Shown here piece after piece: positions 43,096-55,544 of a stretch of DNA of 64,000 bases; position 1 is the first letter of the stretch, and each line of letters opens with the position of its first letter. Origin of the DNA: Misgurnus anguillicaudatus (taxonomy: Eukaryota; Chordata; Actinopteri; Cypriniformes; Cobitidae); NCBI RefSeq assembly GCF_027580225.2, contig NW_027395277.1, positions 186,001 through 250,000 of the forward strand, read 5' to 3'. The translations under genes were made by a program, and so were the position numbers. The notes beneath the pieces were generated by a model. It saw only the letters and a program-made list of their open reading frames with translations. It did no database searches and was not told where the DNA came from.

Positions 43096-44248
43096 TCACG
43101 ATATCACTAATAATTTTCTAAAGAAAAAAATTTGTGTTTTAGTTGTCATATATTATAGTTTTTCTGAATTGCTAAAACACTAAACCCCAATCTCTGAACT
43201 AAATTCATAGTGGCCGAAACCCATTTGTCAAATCATGCACTCTTTTTGCAAAACTCTAAACACAAAGTTCTCACTAAAACACACATTTTACACTATAATG
43301 CAATTATTTTATAAATGCTAAACACAGGCAGGCAAAAGTTAAACACAGCTACAACAGTTGTCATCATCAATTTGCACATGCTTACATGTTTTCAAAACTG
43401 TTAAATGTTCATACAGTAATATTTTAATGAAATATATTTAAAATCTTAAAAATAAATGCTATAAAACCAACTGGCCAAATGGAGAAGACCAAGTAGATTA
43501 GCATTACTATTGTATCTGTATCAGTGGATGGTGTGTATATAAATTATTTTATTCTGGAATAAACTAAATAAAATATTGAAGAATTCTGCATCATGTCTGA
43601 TTCATTCCTGTAACATATTGCAGTAAATTCTAAACAGAGATGTGCTCTTGTTTTACACAAGAAAACATTGTATGATGCTACATGTTGTTAGTGTTTTTTA
43701 TGTCATTGTTTTGTGGGTGACAAAGTGTGTTTGTCAACCTTTGCTAGTGTTCTGGAAGAAAGAGCTGATTTGAGACCTGATTAAAGTGTTTTGGTAGTTG
43801 TAGTGCATTTTGAATGTGAAATGAACTGCTTTGCCAAGCTGAAAGTTTGGCAGGAGAACTGTGTGAAGAATTTGGCAAAAGTGACCTAAGTATTGAGAAA
43901 TGTGTCCTAGCGTCTGTAAAAAACTGTAAACAACACAGGTGCAACAGGCGATTTCCATAATGACCAACGCAATCTACTAAGAGCAGCGTAAATTAGTTCA
44001 GGTTCGCAAATACGCAGAGCATATCCTCTGCATTGTATCACGTGTTTCCTGCTCTCTATGATGCCTCTTTTTTTTAGCAATAATTGCAGCCATTTCAAGC
44101 GAAAAGAAATTTTTTCTCTGCGTTAAATATTGGCACAAATACCAGTCTTAACACACGCGCAAACATTAGTAAATCGCGTTGCGTAAATCATTTATATAAT
44201 CTCCTCCCAAAAACTTTGCGTCTGAAAGGGAAACTCTTAGAAATGCAT
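43096..44248. other. Decayed repeat-rich stretch
   Basis: The CTAAACACAAAG/CACACATTTTACACT-type sequence at 43190-43360, with GTGGGTGACAAAGTGTGTTTG... at 43710-43920, looks like remnants of a fish DNA transposon with long inverted ends. I could not define borders. No gene. Confidence 0.3.
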
Positions 44249-45019
44249 ATGGGTGATTCTCGAGAAGACTTATGAGGTGTCATGAAACATTTTGATAAAA
44301 AAAGTAAATGCAAAGAGTATCAAAATAACAAACATACAGTAACAAACATCTCTTCATGTACTATTTTTCAAATGAAATCATACAAATTAATTTTGTTGTT
44401 TTTTCCACATTTAAGGGGGAAATTTTCATTACCCCAACATGTCCATGACTGGATTTTGGTTCTTTGACATGGAAATATTTATAATAAAAAAATCTAAAAA
44501 AGAAAAAGCTTCAGTGCATGTTATACTATAAACATTTACAGTAAAGAAACATATGTGGTATTTAGTGAACACTGGTTAATGTAGAGACAATAATAAGGAA
44601 TATAAATTTTCTCATCCTCCGCAACAATTTTCAGGCATTGTTTAAGCCCTCAAGGAACTAACATTTAAAAAAAATAGTTTGAAGGGACATATTTGACTGT
44701 GACACTCAAGATGGCTACCAGGTAAGCAGTTATTTTTTCTCTCCAGATAAAAGTTTAAATTTTGTTTGTCTACACAAATTTTTTGTTCTCATTACCGAAA
44801 CATGAGTTTGAAAATGCATATATTTAATGTAATATCATGCGGTAATGATAATTTTTGATAATGATAATTTAATTTTATAGGAAATATGTTTTAAATCCTC
44901 TAAAAAATAATGGTTACAGTAAGTTCAGACTTTAATCTTATATGTGCAAAAAAAAAAATTGGCTTCAAGGGCTTTTTAAAAATTCTGATGCTGGACACGG
45001 ATTTCATGAGAATCACCCA
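44249..45019. mobile_element. Unclassified element with GGGTGATTCTC inverted ends
   Basis: Left end GGGTGATTCTCGAGAAGACT and right end TTTCATGAGAATCACCC are inverted. The interior is AT-rich and non-coding. No clear target duplication, so the class is open. Confidence 0.5.
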
Positions 45020-45099
45020 CATGCAATAAGATCAGTCTGATAAAAAGAACTAAACCACACATTTTCAGCGCTAATGATCCACTGCAGGTCTTTAAGTAC

Positions 45100-45425
45100 A
45101 TCCTGACCGATTTAGGGATAGATTTGGTGTTCGTGTTAGGATGTCACTTTAAGTATTGATTTCAACTTTTTTCATGATTTATTTTTATATTTTATGATTT
45201 TTAAACCATTGTCGCCTGGCATTAGGGTTAGAGTTGGGTTTGGGTAAGGATGTCATTTATGCAAATCTAACCCTAAACCGAAGCGACAATGCTAAGAACA
45301 TAGGACAAAACAGTTGAGTAACAAATACGTGCAACATGCGATTCACGCAAAAAGGCGGAAAAACGTGTCAGTGTTACGGAAAACGCTCACGAAATTACGT
45401 GACTATAGGTATGTAATTTCGTGAT
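45100..45425. repeat. Foldback-type repeat remnant
   Basis: TTAGGATGTCACTTTAAGTA, TTTTAAACCATTGTCGC and AACCGAAGCGACAATG are the same phrases as in the 48188-48597 foldback MITE and its remnant in the gene 2 intron. Related but diverged. Confidence 0.45.
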
Positions 45426-45863
45426 ACTGGGTTGACTACAAACCTTTTGTTGATGAACACACAGACCAAAACAGTGCATGTTTTGTGGTTTTTGTTAACA
45501 CCGTTCTTCTTCCTAAACCCTAACCTTCACACTTCTTTGCACAGACAGCAGAGCTTGTTGCACAGTCTGAAAACTAATGATTGACAAAGCTGTCACCATC
45601 TATAAAGATTCATGACTTTAGTGCTCTCTGAGAAAACAGAAACCTTCTTGAATCAGATAAAAAAACAATTCTTAATAGTCCAATGATTTACTTGATTTAC
45701 TGACTTACTTGAAGCTACTTTTTCAAAACCCATCATTGTTTGTAAATGCGCAGTGGAGACTAACAAAACTAATTTCTCCTTCACAGGAAACTACTTGACT
45801 GAAATAGCTGCAAAGGTAGCTGGCCTGAAACCCATCTGTTTCTCTTTCGTTACAGAACATATA

Positions 45864-47086
45864 GGGCCCTATTTTAACGATCTAAGCGCATTGTCTAAAG
45901 CGCACAGCGCAACGTCTAAATGGGCGTGTCCGAATCCACTTTTGCTAATTTAACGACGGGAAAAATGGTTTTTGCGCCGAGCGCATGGTCGAAAAGGGTA
46001 GGTCCTATTGTAATGGGAGTATTTTGGGCGTAACGTGCAGTAAACCAATGAGAGTCTCAGCTCTCATTCCCTTTAAAAGCAAGTTTCGCTGGCGCTATGT
46101 CTAATCCCTATTTAGATGACGGACTTTGTAAACTGAAAAACTAAGCGGAGGTAGAAGATCCCCAGTTTAAGATTAATGTTAAATAATTGTGTTGTTTTCA
46201 CTTGTATTGAAATTGTTATTTTTTTATTAAAACCTTTAAAACACGTTTTCTTTTAGTCATGGAAGTAAAAAGCAGGCTTGTAATTGCTTTAAATGTATGG
46301 CTATCCAATATCATCAAAACATAATTTACAAGTATGTAAGATAAGGTTTGTACTCTAAAAATACTTTATTTGTAACAGGAGATAAAGAAATTACAAACGG
46401 CTCTCCTCACGTTTCAGCACTTTGGACAGCGTTTTTTAGCAGAGTTTTTTTAAGCATTACTTACAAATGTTTCTCATCTCACCATATCCACAGGTACATC
46501 ATATACAATAAATCCGTGTGGTAGCATAAAAAAAAACATTTAAAAACAGCCGCATTTGTTCAAAGCAAAGCATTTATTTACTTACCAGGCTGCAGGTGAA
46601 GCAGCTCTTTGCGCCTTCTAACGTCTCATAATCAGTCCTCATTTATAAATATGTCCAAGAGACTCAATAATAATCTTTTACATTCAATCCTTTAATCTTT
46701 CATATTTAAAAGCATTTTTGTGCTGCTGCGCATTCATGTACTTTGTGATAAGCAAACCCGCGTTGTCCTCCCGTTTATAGGCGCATTTTACTAATGCGCT
46801 CTTTAAATAACATAAAACACATTGCGCCATTGACTTTAGACTTTAGACCAGGTTTTTGTTGGTCAATGGCGTAGTCTATTTTAGTTGCCTCAAAATAGCA
46901 ACGCGCCAACAATGCGCCTGAACACACCTCATTTTCAGACCAGAACGCCCATGGGCGCAAAAGGGGGCGCAAATGCATTTGCTATTTAAACAACGCGGCG
47001 CTAAACGTGAAAATTAGGGTGGAAACTAGCGAAAGACACTTGCGTCGCGCATTGCGCTGCATTGCGCCGGGTGTAAGATAGAGCCC
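45864..47086. mobile_element. DNA transposon/MITE with GGGCCCTATTTTAACGATC end
   Basis: Starts GGGCCCTATTTTAACGATCT and ends GTAAGATAGAGCCC, imperfect inverted termini. Subterminal AAGCGCA/TGCGCT/GCGCC motifs are frequent on both sides. This terminus is common in cyprinid genomes. 1.2 kb, no transposase frame. A Harbinger-type origin is possible, but the flanks do not show a clear 3-bp duplication. Confidence 0.6.
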
Positions 47087-47277
47087 GTAGTCTCTCACCA
47101 CAAACAGCAAGAGGGAGATTTTGATGCGCTCTGGTTTTGCATTTGTCGAAGGCACTTATAATTTATCATTGCTCGTATCATCCCTCATTTGAGAGAGCAG
47201 TAAAAACAGAAAATTGAATTTTTTTAAGACATGGGGCTAACATGGGTAAAATCTCTACTCATTGTGTTAATGTGAAT

Positions 47278-47545
47278 GCACTGTAAAACATTATTTGATT
47301 CAACAAAAAAAATAAGGCAGCAGATTTACAAATCATTTCAACTTACTATTTTATCTTGACTAGAGTTGAGTTGTTATAACTACAGATGAGTTCAATATAA
47401 CTACAGAAAAAATTCAATGCATTTCATAAGTTGTAGCAACTCATCTCTTGTCAAGATAAATAATAGTAAGTTAACATGACTTGTAAATCTGAGTTGATTT
47501 AACAAAACAAAAAATTTAAGGCAGGAAAGATTTTTTTACAGTGTG
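47278..47545. repeat. CACTG-ended MITE (EnSpm/CACTA-like)
   Basis: CACTGTAAAACATTATTTGA at the left and AAAGATTTTTTTACAGTG at the right, with long inverted arms (AGATTTACAA.TCA..., AGTTAACATGACTTGTAAATCT; TATCTTGAC...GTCAAGATA). Non-coding. Confidence 0.6.
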
Positions 47546-47726
47546 AAAATGAGAAAATAGAAAAAAGCCAAACCCAAGTCCAAAATAATTTCTTTTTGCA
47601 GACCCTATTTATGGGAAATAAGAACAAGAGAACAACAACTGCCTTCGAGTTTAATAACATATTGAATTATTGCGAAGAAATGTCTTTTCTGTTGGCTAAT
47701 GTCTGTGTAGAGCTGTTCAATCGATT

Positions 47727-48099
47727 GATTGCTTAACCGTGAGAAAGTCTTTGACAGAGATTGTTCAGTCTAGTAAACATCCTGTATCTCTTCTGAATAG
47801 CACGTGCACAGAAAGTGCATACCCAGGTCAGCAGAAGTGCAATAGAGCATTGACATGTCAATAGTTATCTTGTGGGTTTAGAGAGGAAGTATGAAATGTT
47901 TTAACCTATAAATACTGAGACAACCTACAAGAGCTTTGAGCTTTGTGACAGAAATATTCTGTGATCATTGCTCAAGATCTTGTCAAATTATTGAACTTTA
48001 TTATCTTTATCACAAGACAAGTCTGCAGTCATTCAGTATTTTTTCCAAAATAACAGTAATATAGTTCAGTTCCTCTGCGACAGACAAGTTTTGATGAAG
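47727..48099 (+). promoter_or_regulatory. Promoter and non-coding first exon of actinoporin-like gene 3
   Basis: Paralogous to 29204-29600. It has the E-box CACGTG (47801-47806), a perfect TATAAATA box (47907-47914) and GACAACCTACAAGAGCTTTG. The exon end GACAAGTTTTGATGAAG is followed by the donor GTGAGTGAA at 48100. The TATA box is stronger than in unit 2. Confidence 0.65.
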
Positions 48100-48187
48100 G
48101 TGAGTGAATTAAGCTTTATCTCATGTATAAAATATCTCAGTCTCATGTAGATGCGTATAAATAGCACAAAGTCTGAAAACTCTTGCA

Positions 48188-48597
48188 ATGCATACGCCAA
48201 ATTCCAATTTGTCATGCATATGATATGCTAGTCATTCCCATTCACTTAATATGGTGGATCTTTTTGTCGTTTTATGTATTGGTTTCCCAATTTTTTTCTA
48301 TTTTTTTAAACCATTTTCGCTTGGGTTTGTGGTTAGATTTGAGATTTGCTTTAGGATGTCATTTTAAAAAATAGGTTTCTCCATGTTTTTGTCTATTTTT
48401 TAGCCATGGTCATTTGAAATTGGGGTAAGAATTGGGGTTTGGATGTAATTTTATCTAACAAAAAGTTGTTCTAACCAAGCGACAACAGTAAAAAAATTCA
48501 AAAACCAATACATAAAATGACAAAAAAAGCTCTGCATTTTAAGTCGAAGGACTGGCGTATCATATGCACGCCAAAATTGGAATTTGGCGTATGTGTT
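48188..48597. repeat. Foldback MITE in first intron of gene 3
   Basis: The ends CATACGCCAAATTCCAATTTG and AAATTGGAATTTGGCGTATG are inverted, as are further inside TTTATGTATTGGTTT...AAACCAATACATAAAA and TTTTAAACCATTTTCGCTTG...CAAGCGACAACAGT. A damaged copy is present in the gene 2 intron (about 29660-30000), so it was probably there before the two units separated. Confidence 0.7.
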
Positions 48598-49041
48598 GCA
48601 CAAGTTTTCAAACTTTGTGCTATTTATACGTATCTTGGTGAGACTCGGTTTATTAAAACCTTTCAGCACAGTTTATAGAATACAGAGACACATTTATATA
48701 AATTATATAAAGTTTTTATTTAAATTAATAAATTAAAATAAATAAATATTTATAATATATTTATACATTTTCATTTATATAAAATTTTTAAATTAATGTT
48801 AAATGTGTAAATAAATGTAATTTGGTTATTGTATATTCTTCTGTAAACCAGGACTTGACAATTTTATTGTAATAGACGAACCCACTGCGTGCTGACATCT
48901 TGCTCCAACACGCTTTGAAAACATGTAGTATTGTCCACACATTAATTCACATTATATGCCTAAAGATCAAACAGGTGTACACTGAAACAAGATTACCCAT
49001 CTTTAGTATTTGAGTCATTGGTTCATTTAATGCCTTTTATC
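48598..49041 (+). other. First intron of gene 3, proximal part
   Basis: AT-rich intron sequence. CAGCACAGTTTATAGAATAC...AGACACATTTATATAAAT matches the gene 2 intron at about 30066. No other feature. Confidence 0.5.
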
Positions 49042-49799
49042 GAGTGCTGGGCATAGATTAATCTAAATCAATCTCATACACTCTAAAAAAAAAAGGTTCC
49101 TTGAGGTTCTATATAGAACCGTGGGGTTCTATACTTGACCAATAGAACCTTTTACCAAAAAACGGGTTCCATATAGAACCCTTGGAAGGCAAAGAACCAT
49201 TTTTATTAAAATGGTTCTATAATTCACGTTTTGTGACTGAAGTGTAAACTAAAGATTACACAATAATTGCAGACCTACACAACTCATTTACAAACCTACA
49301 CAACTCATTCACAAACCTTTTTGTGTCAATAGGTTGTGGTCAAATAAAGAGAGAGTCAACAAATAGGCTACTAATATTTAGTGTACACTGTAAAAAATCC
49401 AACTAATGAAATGTTGGACGGGCAAAAATATATAAGTTAAACCAATTTTTTTGTTTGAGCTAGTTGAGAAGATCTGTGTTTAAAATATTAAATGAGTGGT
49501 TATTTTCAAATCCAGTCAAAATTCAGAATGGCTAGTGTTGACTGAACTAATTAAGACAAATCAGGTAAGTATGTGGACTTCTGACAGCTATGTTTCCTGA
49601 CAACAAAATGCTCATAATATTACTGTTATTTGGTCACAAAATGTAATTGTAAGAGTTGTTCAGGCGTGAATGTATGTGCTTAAAGTTTAAATATGCGGTC
49701 GGTTAATAAAGATAGCGTCTATTTAAAAATGTGCTCGGACACTTTCGGACGTAGATGAGCTCCATATGAGCTCCAGAAAATCACTGACACTTAAGCGCT

Positions 49800-50490
49800 C
49801 ACACCCCGCCCAGCGCAGCCTCTCCTCGGCAAGCCCATCAGACTGCTGGCTCTGATATCTCTGTGGCTTTTAAACATGTGATTTAATTCATTTTGATTTC
49901 TCATACTTAACAATGAAAGGGTTATGTTTTAAATCATATTTTAGGATTGCACTTAATTGATATTGCTGTTGAGTGATGTTTCATATCTTTTACATTTGTT
50001 ATAACCGGACTGCATGCGAATTTGAACTTCATAGCTGAGGAAGCGAGTGGAGAAATAGTCCCAATATCATAACAATCTTAAATAAAACTTCTAAATATGC
50101 CCGTGTGTGTACCCGTGTGCGCGCGCGTGCGCGCGACCCGCTCACGCGCGCGTGTGTATGTACAGTATGTGCGTGAGTTTTTAATTTAAAATGTCTTAAC
50201 TTAACTCGGAAGGATCTGAATGACAGGTCATTTCATCTGAGATCATTCCGCATGTAACAGCCGGAATCACTCACTGTTTCCCACAACGACGAGTCATCAG
50301 CCGTTTCCTTAAGGTCACGTCAGGTAAGTGTTTGTAAATAAATGTTAATTTTAGACTATATTAATTGGCAAAGACGCAAATACTCGACGTTTTTGTAAAC
50401 ATATAAGTTATATAAAGGTGTGTTATGTTATGTGACCGACTTAAAGTGTGTGTTATGTTATGTGTCCGAGTTAAAGTGGAGCTATTTTAG
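49800..50490. other. Stretch inside the 6.9-kb element, with purine-pyrimidine tract
   Basis: Contains an alternating GTGTGCGCGCGCGTGCGCGC tract (50108-50156) and CAGGTAAGTG-type phrases (50320). No gene recognised. Confidence 0.4.
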
Positions 50491-50680
50491 TTAAGATAAT
50501 ACCGGACAGGGTTTAGGACTCCGTCTTAATTATAATTGGGACATTTTTACAAACAAACCTTATAAAATACAATACTGGCGTGCATTTTGAGACAAAACAA
50601 TAGCACTCATATGTTAACAGATGTCAGTATTTTAGTCAGTGATAAGTCCTGTCCGAGAAAACCGCCCAATAGTGTTTAAT
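50490..50680. repeat. Copy of the 'gggcggtttc...' MITE
   Basis: The element runs from TACCGGACAGGGTTTAGGAC to AAGTCCTGTCCGAGAAAACC, followed by GCCC, with the interior AACAAACCTTATAAA, AATACTGGCGTGCATTTTGA and GACAAAACAATAGCACT. The same interior lies at 57835-57950. A second copy starts GGGGCGGTTTCACGGATGGG at 56638. Confidence 0.55.
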
Positions 50681-50699
50681 TCAAGTATGTGTGATGTCT

Positions 50700-53190
50700 G
50701 AGGGAAATTTGGCAATTTTAGGGTATAAAATCTTTCACCGTCAAGCTTTATTATATTAAACATGTTATTTATGTATGTGTGTGTGTGTTGATATTCCTCT
50801 GTTTATTAAACCAGAGCGGTTATGATGTGGAGAGGCAAACCAGACCACCACCATACGCGAAGATGAGCCTCGAGGCGTGACAGTTATTTTTTCAAACTGA
50901 GGAGTTCGGACTCCGGACCGGTGTTGTGTCGAAGTCTGTTCCCCTTATGTTCCCCCTATTTTTCCCTTCAGTGTAGTGTTGTTATGGCGTTTTTATCACG
51001 TTATAGGTTTTATTATTTATATATTTAAAGTTTTAATGGCTACTGAGATGTATATGTGTGCATTTCTGTAATGTATCTGTATTGTTCTTAATGGTAAGTC
51101 AATTATTTTTACAGTATGAATCATATTATATGTATAATATTTTTTTAATTATGTATGCAAACGTTACATTTTTAAAACAACCAGTAAAAGGAAAAAAAGA
51201 AAAAGACAGGCTATATTTTAAAAGAAATACCCTAATAGAAAACTGTCAAATGTATGAAATATTTAATAAATTGTATTATAAAATACATGATATTATGGGT
51301 TTTAGTCTAACCAATTCAAATCTTTAATCTTTCTAAATGTAACGTGATGAAAACGCTATAAACGCACTACACTAAAGGGAAACATAGGGGGAACTGAGTT
51401 CGACACAACACCGGCATTTCTGCTTGTTTGTACCCTGAGGTAAGTAAACTTTCTACATTTTTGAAACGATATTACTGAAATATTTAGTATAATTAGTTAA
51501 TATTTATTTTGTTAGAGTAGGTCTTGTGCTAAATAGTGATACTAGCTACATTAATAATATTTACCTCAGTTAAAAAATACTGCTGGTAACGTTAGAGCAC
51601 TGACGTGCTTCGTCAACCGTCAGTTATAAAAGCTCTGTTAAATACATTTTGTTCCGGGTTTAATGAATTACGTTACAGTCCTGCTTTATTTCTTTGTCAT
51701 TTTAAATTAAATTGCCAAGCACAATAAGACAGCTGTGTTGTAAGGAGACGAAATTCGAGACAGGGGTGTTATTTCAATGAAGCGCGTGGTCAAAGGAACC
51801 GGGTGGAAGACGGTGGAAGGGAAATTATATGTAAATGTTTGTCGCAGTTTTACACATATTCCGTGAGTATTTTTCGCTTGTTCACGAGTGTTTTATCAGG
51901 GTTGGAGCTAAACCTTGAAGGAAAGTGGAAACTGCTGGCCACAGTTAAGAACTTTCTGCTGGTCTGTATTATAAATGCACGATTGCAGTGCAGCGTTTGT
52001 ATCCGCAAGTCTAGATATGAATGTTTTCTGTGATGCACACAATTAATTAATGTGATGGTAGCTGTTAAGACACTTACATTTAACATTCAAATGTTTTAAA
52101 AACCAAACATGTTCAGGTTTTTATGTGTATTTGGTTTGTGAAGTGTAATTTATATGCTTTTTTTCTCTCCCTCACAGATAACCATGGTTAATAAATGGTC
52201 AGACACGTCACTGGCTTTAAAATATAAACCCCATTGATGCAAAAAGGTAAGGTGCTTAAAAGAACCTTGTAAACCTGACTTCTGTCACTAATGTTCATCA
52301 AAGAGAAAATAAAAAGAAATCTGTGTTTTGTAGCTTTAATGATAATTCTTACTGTATGTATTTCATTTAGAATTTAGCATTAAAGACTGTGAAGTGTTTG
52401 AGGATTTAATTTAAATTCTGTATATTTCACACTATTTTTTTATTGAACATTGTGTTTTGAAAAATACATCACTAGTCAATTGCAACCTAAAGTTAATGTA
52501 GACTTTAAGGAACTTGTTTGTCTGAAAGTGGATATATAAAGATTTTTTGTTTTAAGATGCTGCATGGAATGACAATGTGGTTTGGAACAGACTTGGTGAA
52601 GAACATGGAAACATCTCTTAATAAAATGGCCCCAAACATCATCAGGAGTGCAAAAGAAGGAAGTAAAAACATCTCTACGCCAATCTCATTGGAGAGGAAA
52701 CCACAGAAGGTGCTTGTTCTTTGTCCAGTGTAAAGTAGCCTTATTTGCATAGTCAATGTAAAGGTTCTAGCACCTATAAATTGTATAAGTGAAAATATGA
52801 AAATAATGTTAGTATAAACTTTTTCCTTGCCATTGAAGAGTAAACTTGTTAATGAAGAGACGCTGGCTGAGAAAGAGTTAAAGTTTACCCACAAATTAAA
52901 ATTGTCGTCACTTTCTTCAGCAGAACACAACAGAAGAAATTTTGAAAAAGTATGGTAATCGAACAACAATGGTGCCCATTGACCTGCATTGGTTTTGTGT
53001 CCATTAAATTGCTAGCAGAGTTGTTCGGTTACAGACATTCTTCAAAATCTTTTTTGTGTTAGTGTTCTGCTGAAGAAAGAAAGCTGTGAACATTTGAAAT
53101 AACGAGTGAGTGAATGAGTTTTCTTTTTTGAGTAAAATGTCCCTGTAATTGATTTCTGTACCTAATGTACAATAATTTGTATCTTTGTAG
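50700..53190. other. Interior of the 6.9-kb element, no confident gene
   Basis: Short open frames occur (for example 52518-52733), including KNMETSLNKMAPNIIRSAKE at about 52600. That segment lies between TTTTAAG and CAGAAG|GTGCTT, and could be an exon upstream of 53191, though the phase does not match simply. Nothing here resembles a known transposase. Confidence 0.35.
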
Positions 53191-53646
53191 GTCTGGTGTG
53201 GAATGCTGCACTTATGTTATTGCCAGCATTATTTCAAGAAAATCCCAGCTTCCTTGACTGTGTAAATAGTGTAAGTATAGTCTTCTGTAATTTAGTTAGC
53301 ATTTGAGGCACTTTATTTAAAGTAACATTCAATGCAAATATAAAACTATTACTCTGTTTACCCTAAAATAGCATACAGCTCTACATCAATTATTATGAGT
53401 CTTGTTGGTTCGTGAGTGTCGCTTGCCTAGTTGTCATACTTTATTTGTGTTATTATGGGATAATTTTAAGTCTATTTGATGGCTTCTGTTAATTGGTAAA
53501 AAGCACTTAAAAGGTGAAATGTTTGTTTTACAGGAACCCAAAGGTCCCACACCAACCATAGTGTTCAACGGCTTTCCTGATCTTTTCAAATCTGAATGTA
53601 TCAACTTTATAATGGACAATGTGAACTTAATATGTGGAAGACATTG
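53191..53646 (+). pseudogene. Unrecognised two-exon coding fragment inside the hAT-type element
   Basis: Exon 53191-53270 (after CTTTGTAG, ending AGT|GTAAGTATAG) reads LVWNAALMLLPALFQENPSF and LDCVNS. Exon 53534-53646 (after GTTTTACAG) reads EPKGPTPTIVFNGFPDLFKS then ECINFIMDNVNLICGRH and stops. The splice phase is consistent (0) and both frames are open, so this looks like real coding sequence, now isolated. I do not recognise the protein. It could be a remnant of the element's own gene or captured host exons. A solo LTR starts 25 bp after the stop. Confidence 0.45.
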
Positions 53647-53670
53647 ACATCACAGGCTGTGGAATGACTG

Positions 53671-54605
53671 TGTCACAGGTCGGAGAAGCGGACTGCCCCT
53701 GTCGCGGATCACGCTCCTCCTAGTTCCACCTCGAGGAGGTCCCAAAGCACCCCAATGACCAGACAAACCAGAGGTAAGTAAAATATAGAAATAGAAACTT
53801 TATTTAAATTATTTAAAACTAAAGTGGGGAATGGGAATCTAAAAATCTCGCTTCTCGCCCTCAGGGGGAGTATTACGGGGGCCAGGGACGTTGGAGGGGT
53901 TTCCACGTGACTCCAGCTGGAACACCGCTACAGAGCGTATCTGGGTGGGTTGGGCACACACCGTCGCGGCGGCCCCTGATGGCATCCACAAGGGTCCAAG
54001 ACCCTCCTAAGGTGAGTACGGACGACAAGGACACAGCACAACACTTCAAGAAAGCTTTGTGTATTTCTGTTTCTAGAGGTTCTTACTTGACTGTTGAACA
54101 GTGTTTCTTCTCTCTCCACAGCTCCTAGCCGTAGCAGAACTACGTATTTCAGCACCCGAAGGACTAACAACCCAGCCGGCATCTGCAGCGTATATCCAAC
54201 GTGATCAAACTTCACTCTGACAAGTAACTTCCTATACACAACCACGCCGTCCTTTCGCCCGGACCAGCCCCACACTCTTTCCGCCCGCTACCTAGCGGTC
54301 GCCGGATCAGCAGAGCCTGCGGACTCTTCGGAGGCTGGTCTTCGTTGTGCTGCCCAAGGCGGAAGTTGACTCTAAAATCCCGAAAATCGACCCTTCCAGT
54401 AACTTCTACCTTCTCTCTTTATATCCTCCTCCCAGGCGTGGCTCGCCCAACCATCGCTCGCCACGTCACTCACACAGCTGTGCCTTGTTTCAGCGAGTGC
54501 GGGGATTCCCGGGGAACCCTGAAGTGCCGGTGTCTGTACAAACCGGTCCGGGCGGAACCTCTTCACTCTCCTTTTGGTTCTGCCCCGCATAGTCACTCCG
54601 TGACA
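53671..54605 (-). mobile_element. Solo LTR, TSD ACTG
   Basis: Minus strand TGTCACGGAGTGACTATGCG ... CGACCTGTGACA, 935 bp, flanked by ACTG (53667-53670 and 54606-54609). It has a TATA-like GGATATAAAG about 185 bp from its start and an AATAAAG near 53797, consistent with U3-R-U5 in this direction. Related to 21400-22347. The opposite (+) strand shows several good splice signals (GAG|GTAAGTAA at 53772, AAG|GTGAGTAC at 54011, CTCCACAG at 54120). Confidence 0.65.
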
Positions 54606-54795
54606 ACTGTTTGCGTTTTTTTTTTCTCCTCAATGTTCAATACCCTTTTGCCATTAAGCACACAGTGACTTTAATTTATAAAATATATGCTTAAGTTTTA
54701 ATACCTGTACAAAACAAATGTACAATCAACTTGTGTAAATTGTCATTCTGTTTAATAGATTGTTCATGAATTGTCTTTAAATGCATTGTGATTTC

Positions 54796-55113
54796 GGTAA
54801 CACTTTACAATAAAGTTGATTAGTTAACATTAGTTAATGTATTAACCAACTTGAACAAACCATAAGCAATACATTTGTTACAGTATTTATTCATCTTTGT
54901 TAATGTTAGTTAATAAAAATTTAAGCTTTAATTGCTTGTTCATGTTAGTTCAGAGTGCATTAACTAATGTTAACAAGATTTTAATAAAGTAATTGTTGAA
55001 ATTAACATTAACAAAGATTAATAAAGGCTGTATAAGTGCAGTTCATTATTAGTTCATGTTAACTAATGTAGCTAACTAATGTTAACTAATGAACCTTATT
55101 GTAAAGTGTTACC
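54796..55113. mobile_element. Foldback MITE GGTAACACTTTACAATAA, TSD GTGATTTC
   Basis: Ends GGTAACACTTTACAATAAAG and ACCTTATTGTAAAGTGTTACC are inverted. The interior is made of TTAGTTAACATTAGTTAAT-type words in both orientations. The 8-bp duplication GTGATTTC flanks it (54788-54795, 55114-55121). This is a very common fish MITE family. Confidence 0.8.
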
Positions 55114-55544
55114 GTGATTTCTTTTCATCATTTCAGACACATGTAAAAGTTACTAAAAATTAATACTGCATATACTGTACAGTATCTATGCGTAAGGGAA
55201 ATAACTTAAACAAAATTTTTAATGTATAGTGTAATTAAGAGTTTAGCTGTTTAATACAGAGATGCAATTTATTTATATATATTATTTATATATAAACGTA
55301 TGTATGTTTATTAAAAAGTGAAAATGCTTAATGGAAATAATTAAATAACTAAATGGTTGAATGTAATGAGACATTTTAAATGTAAACTAAAGTTTTGCTG
55401 TCTAAAACAGAATAAAGAGATGTGATTTTAAGTAATTTTTATAGATTTATATTTCTGTATAATACAATTAATAAATAGTAAACTTTTATAATTTTCTAGA
55501 TCGGTTATAATTTCTTATCAATAATAAATTACTCATAATAATAA
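55114..55544. other. AT-rich interior of the 6.9-kb element
   Basis: No gene or terminal repeat recognised. AT-rich, with a TATATATATTATTTATATATAAACG run near 55275. Confidence 0.4.
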
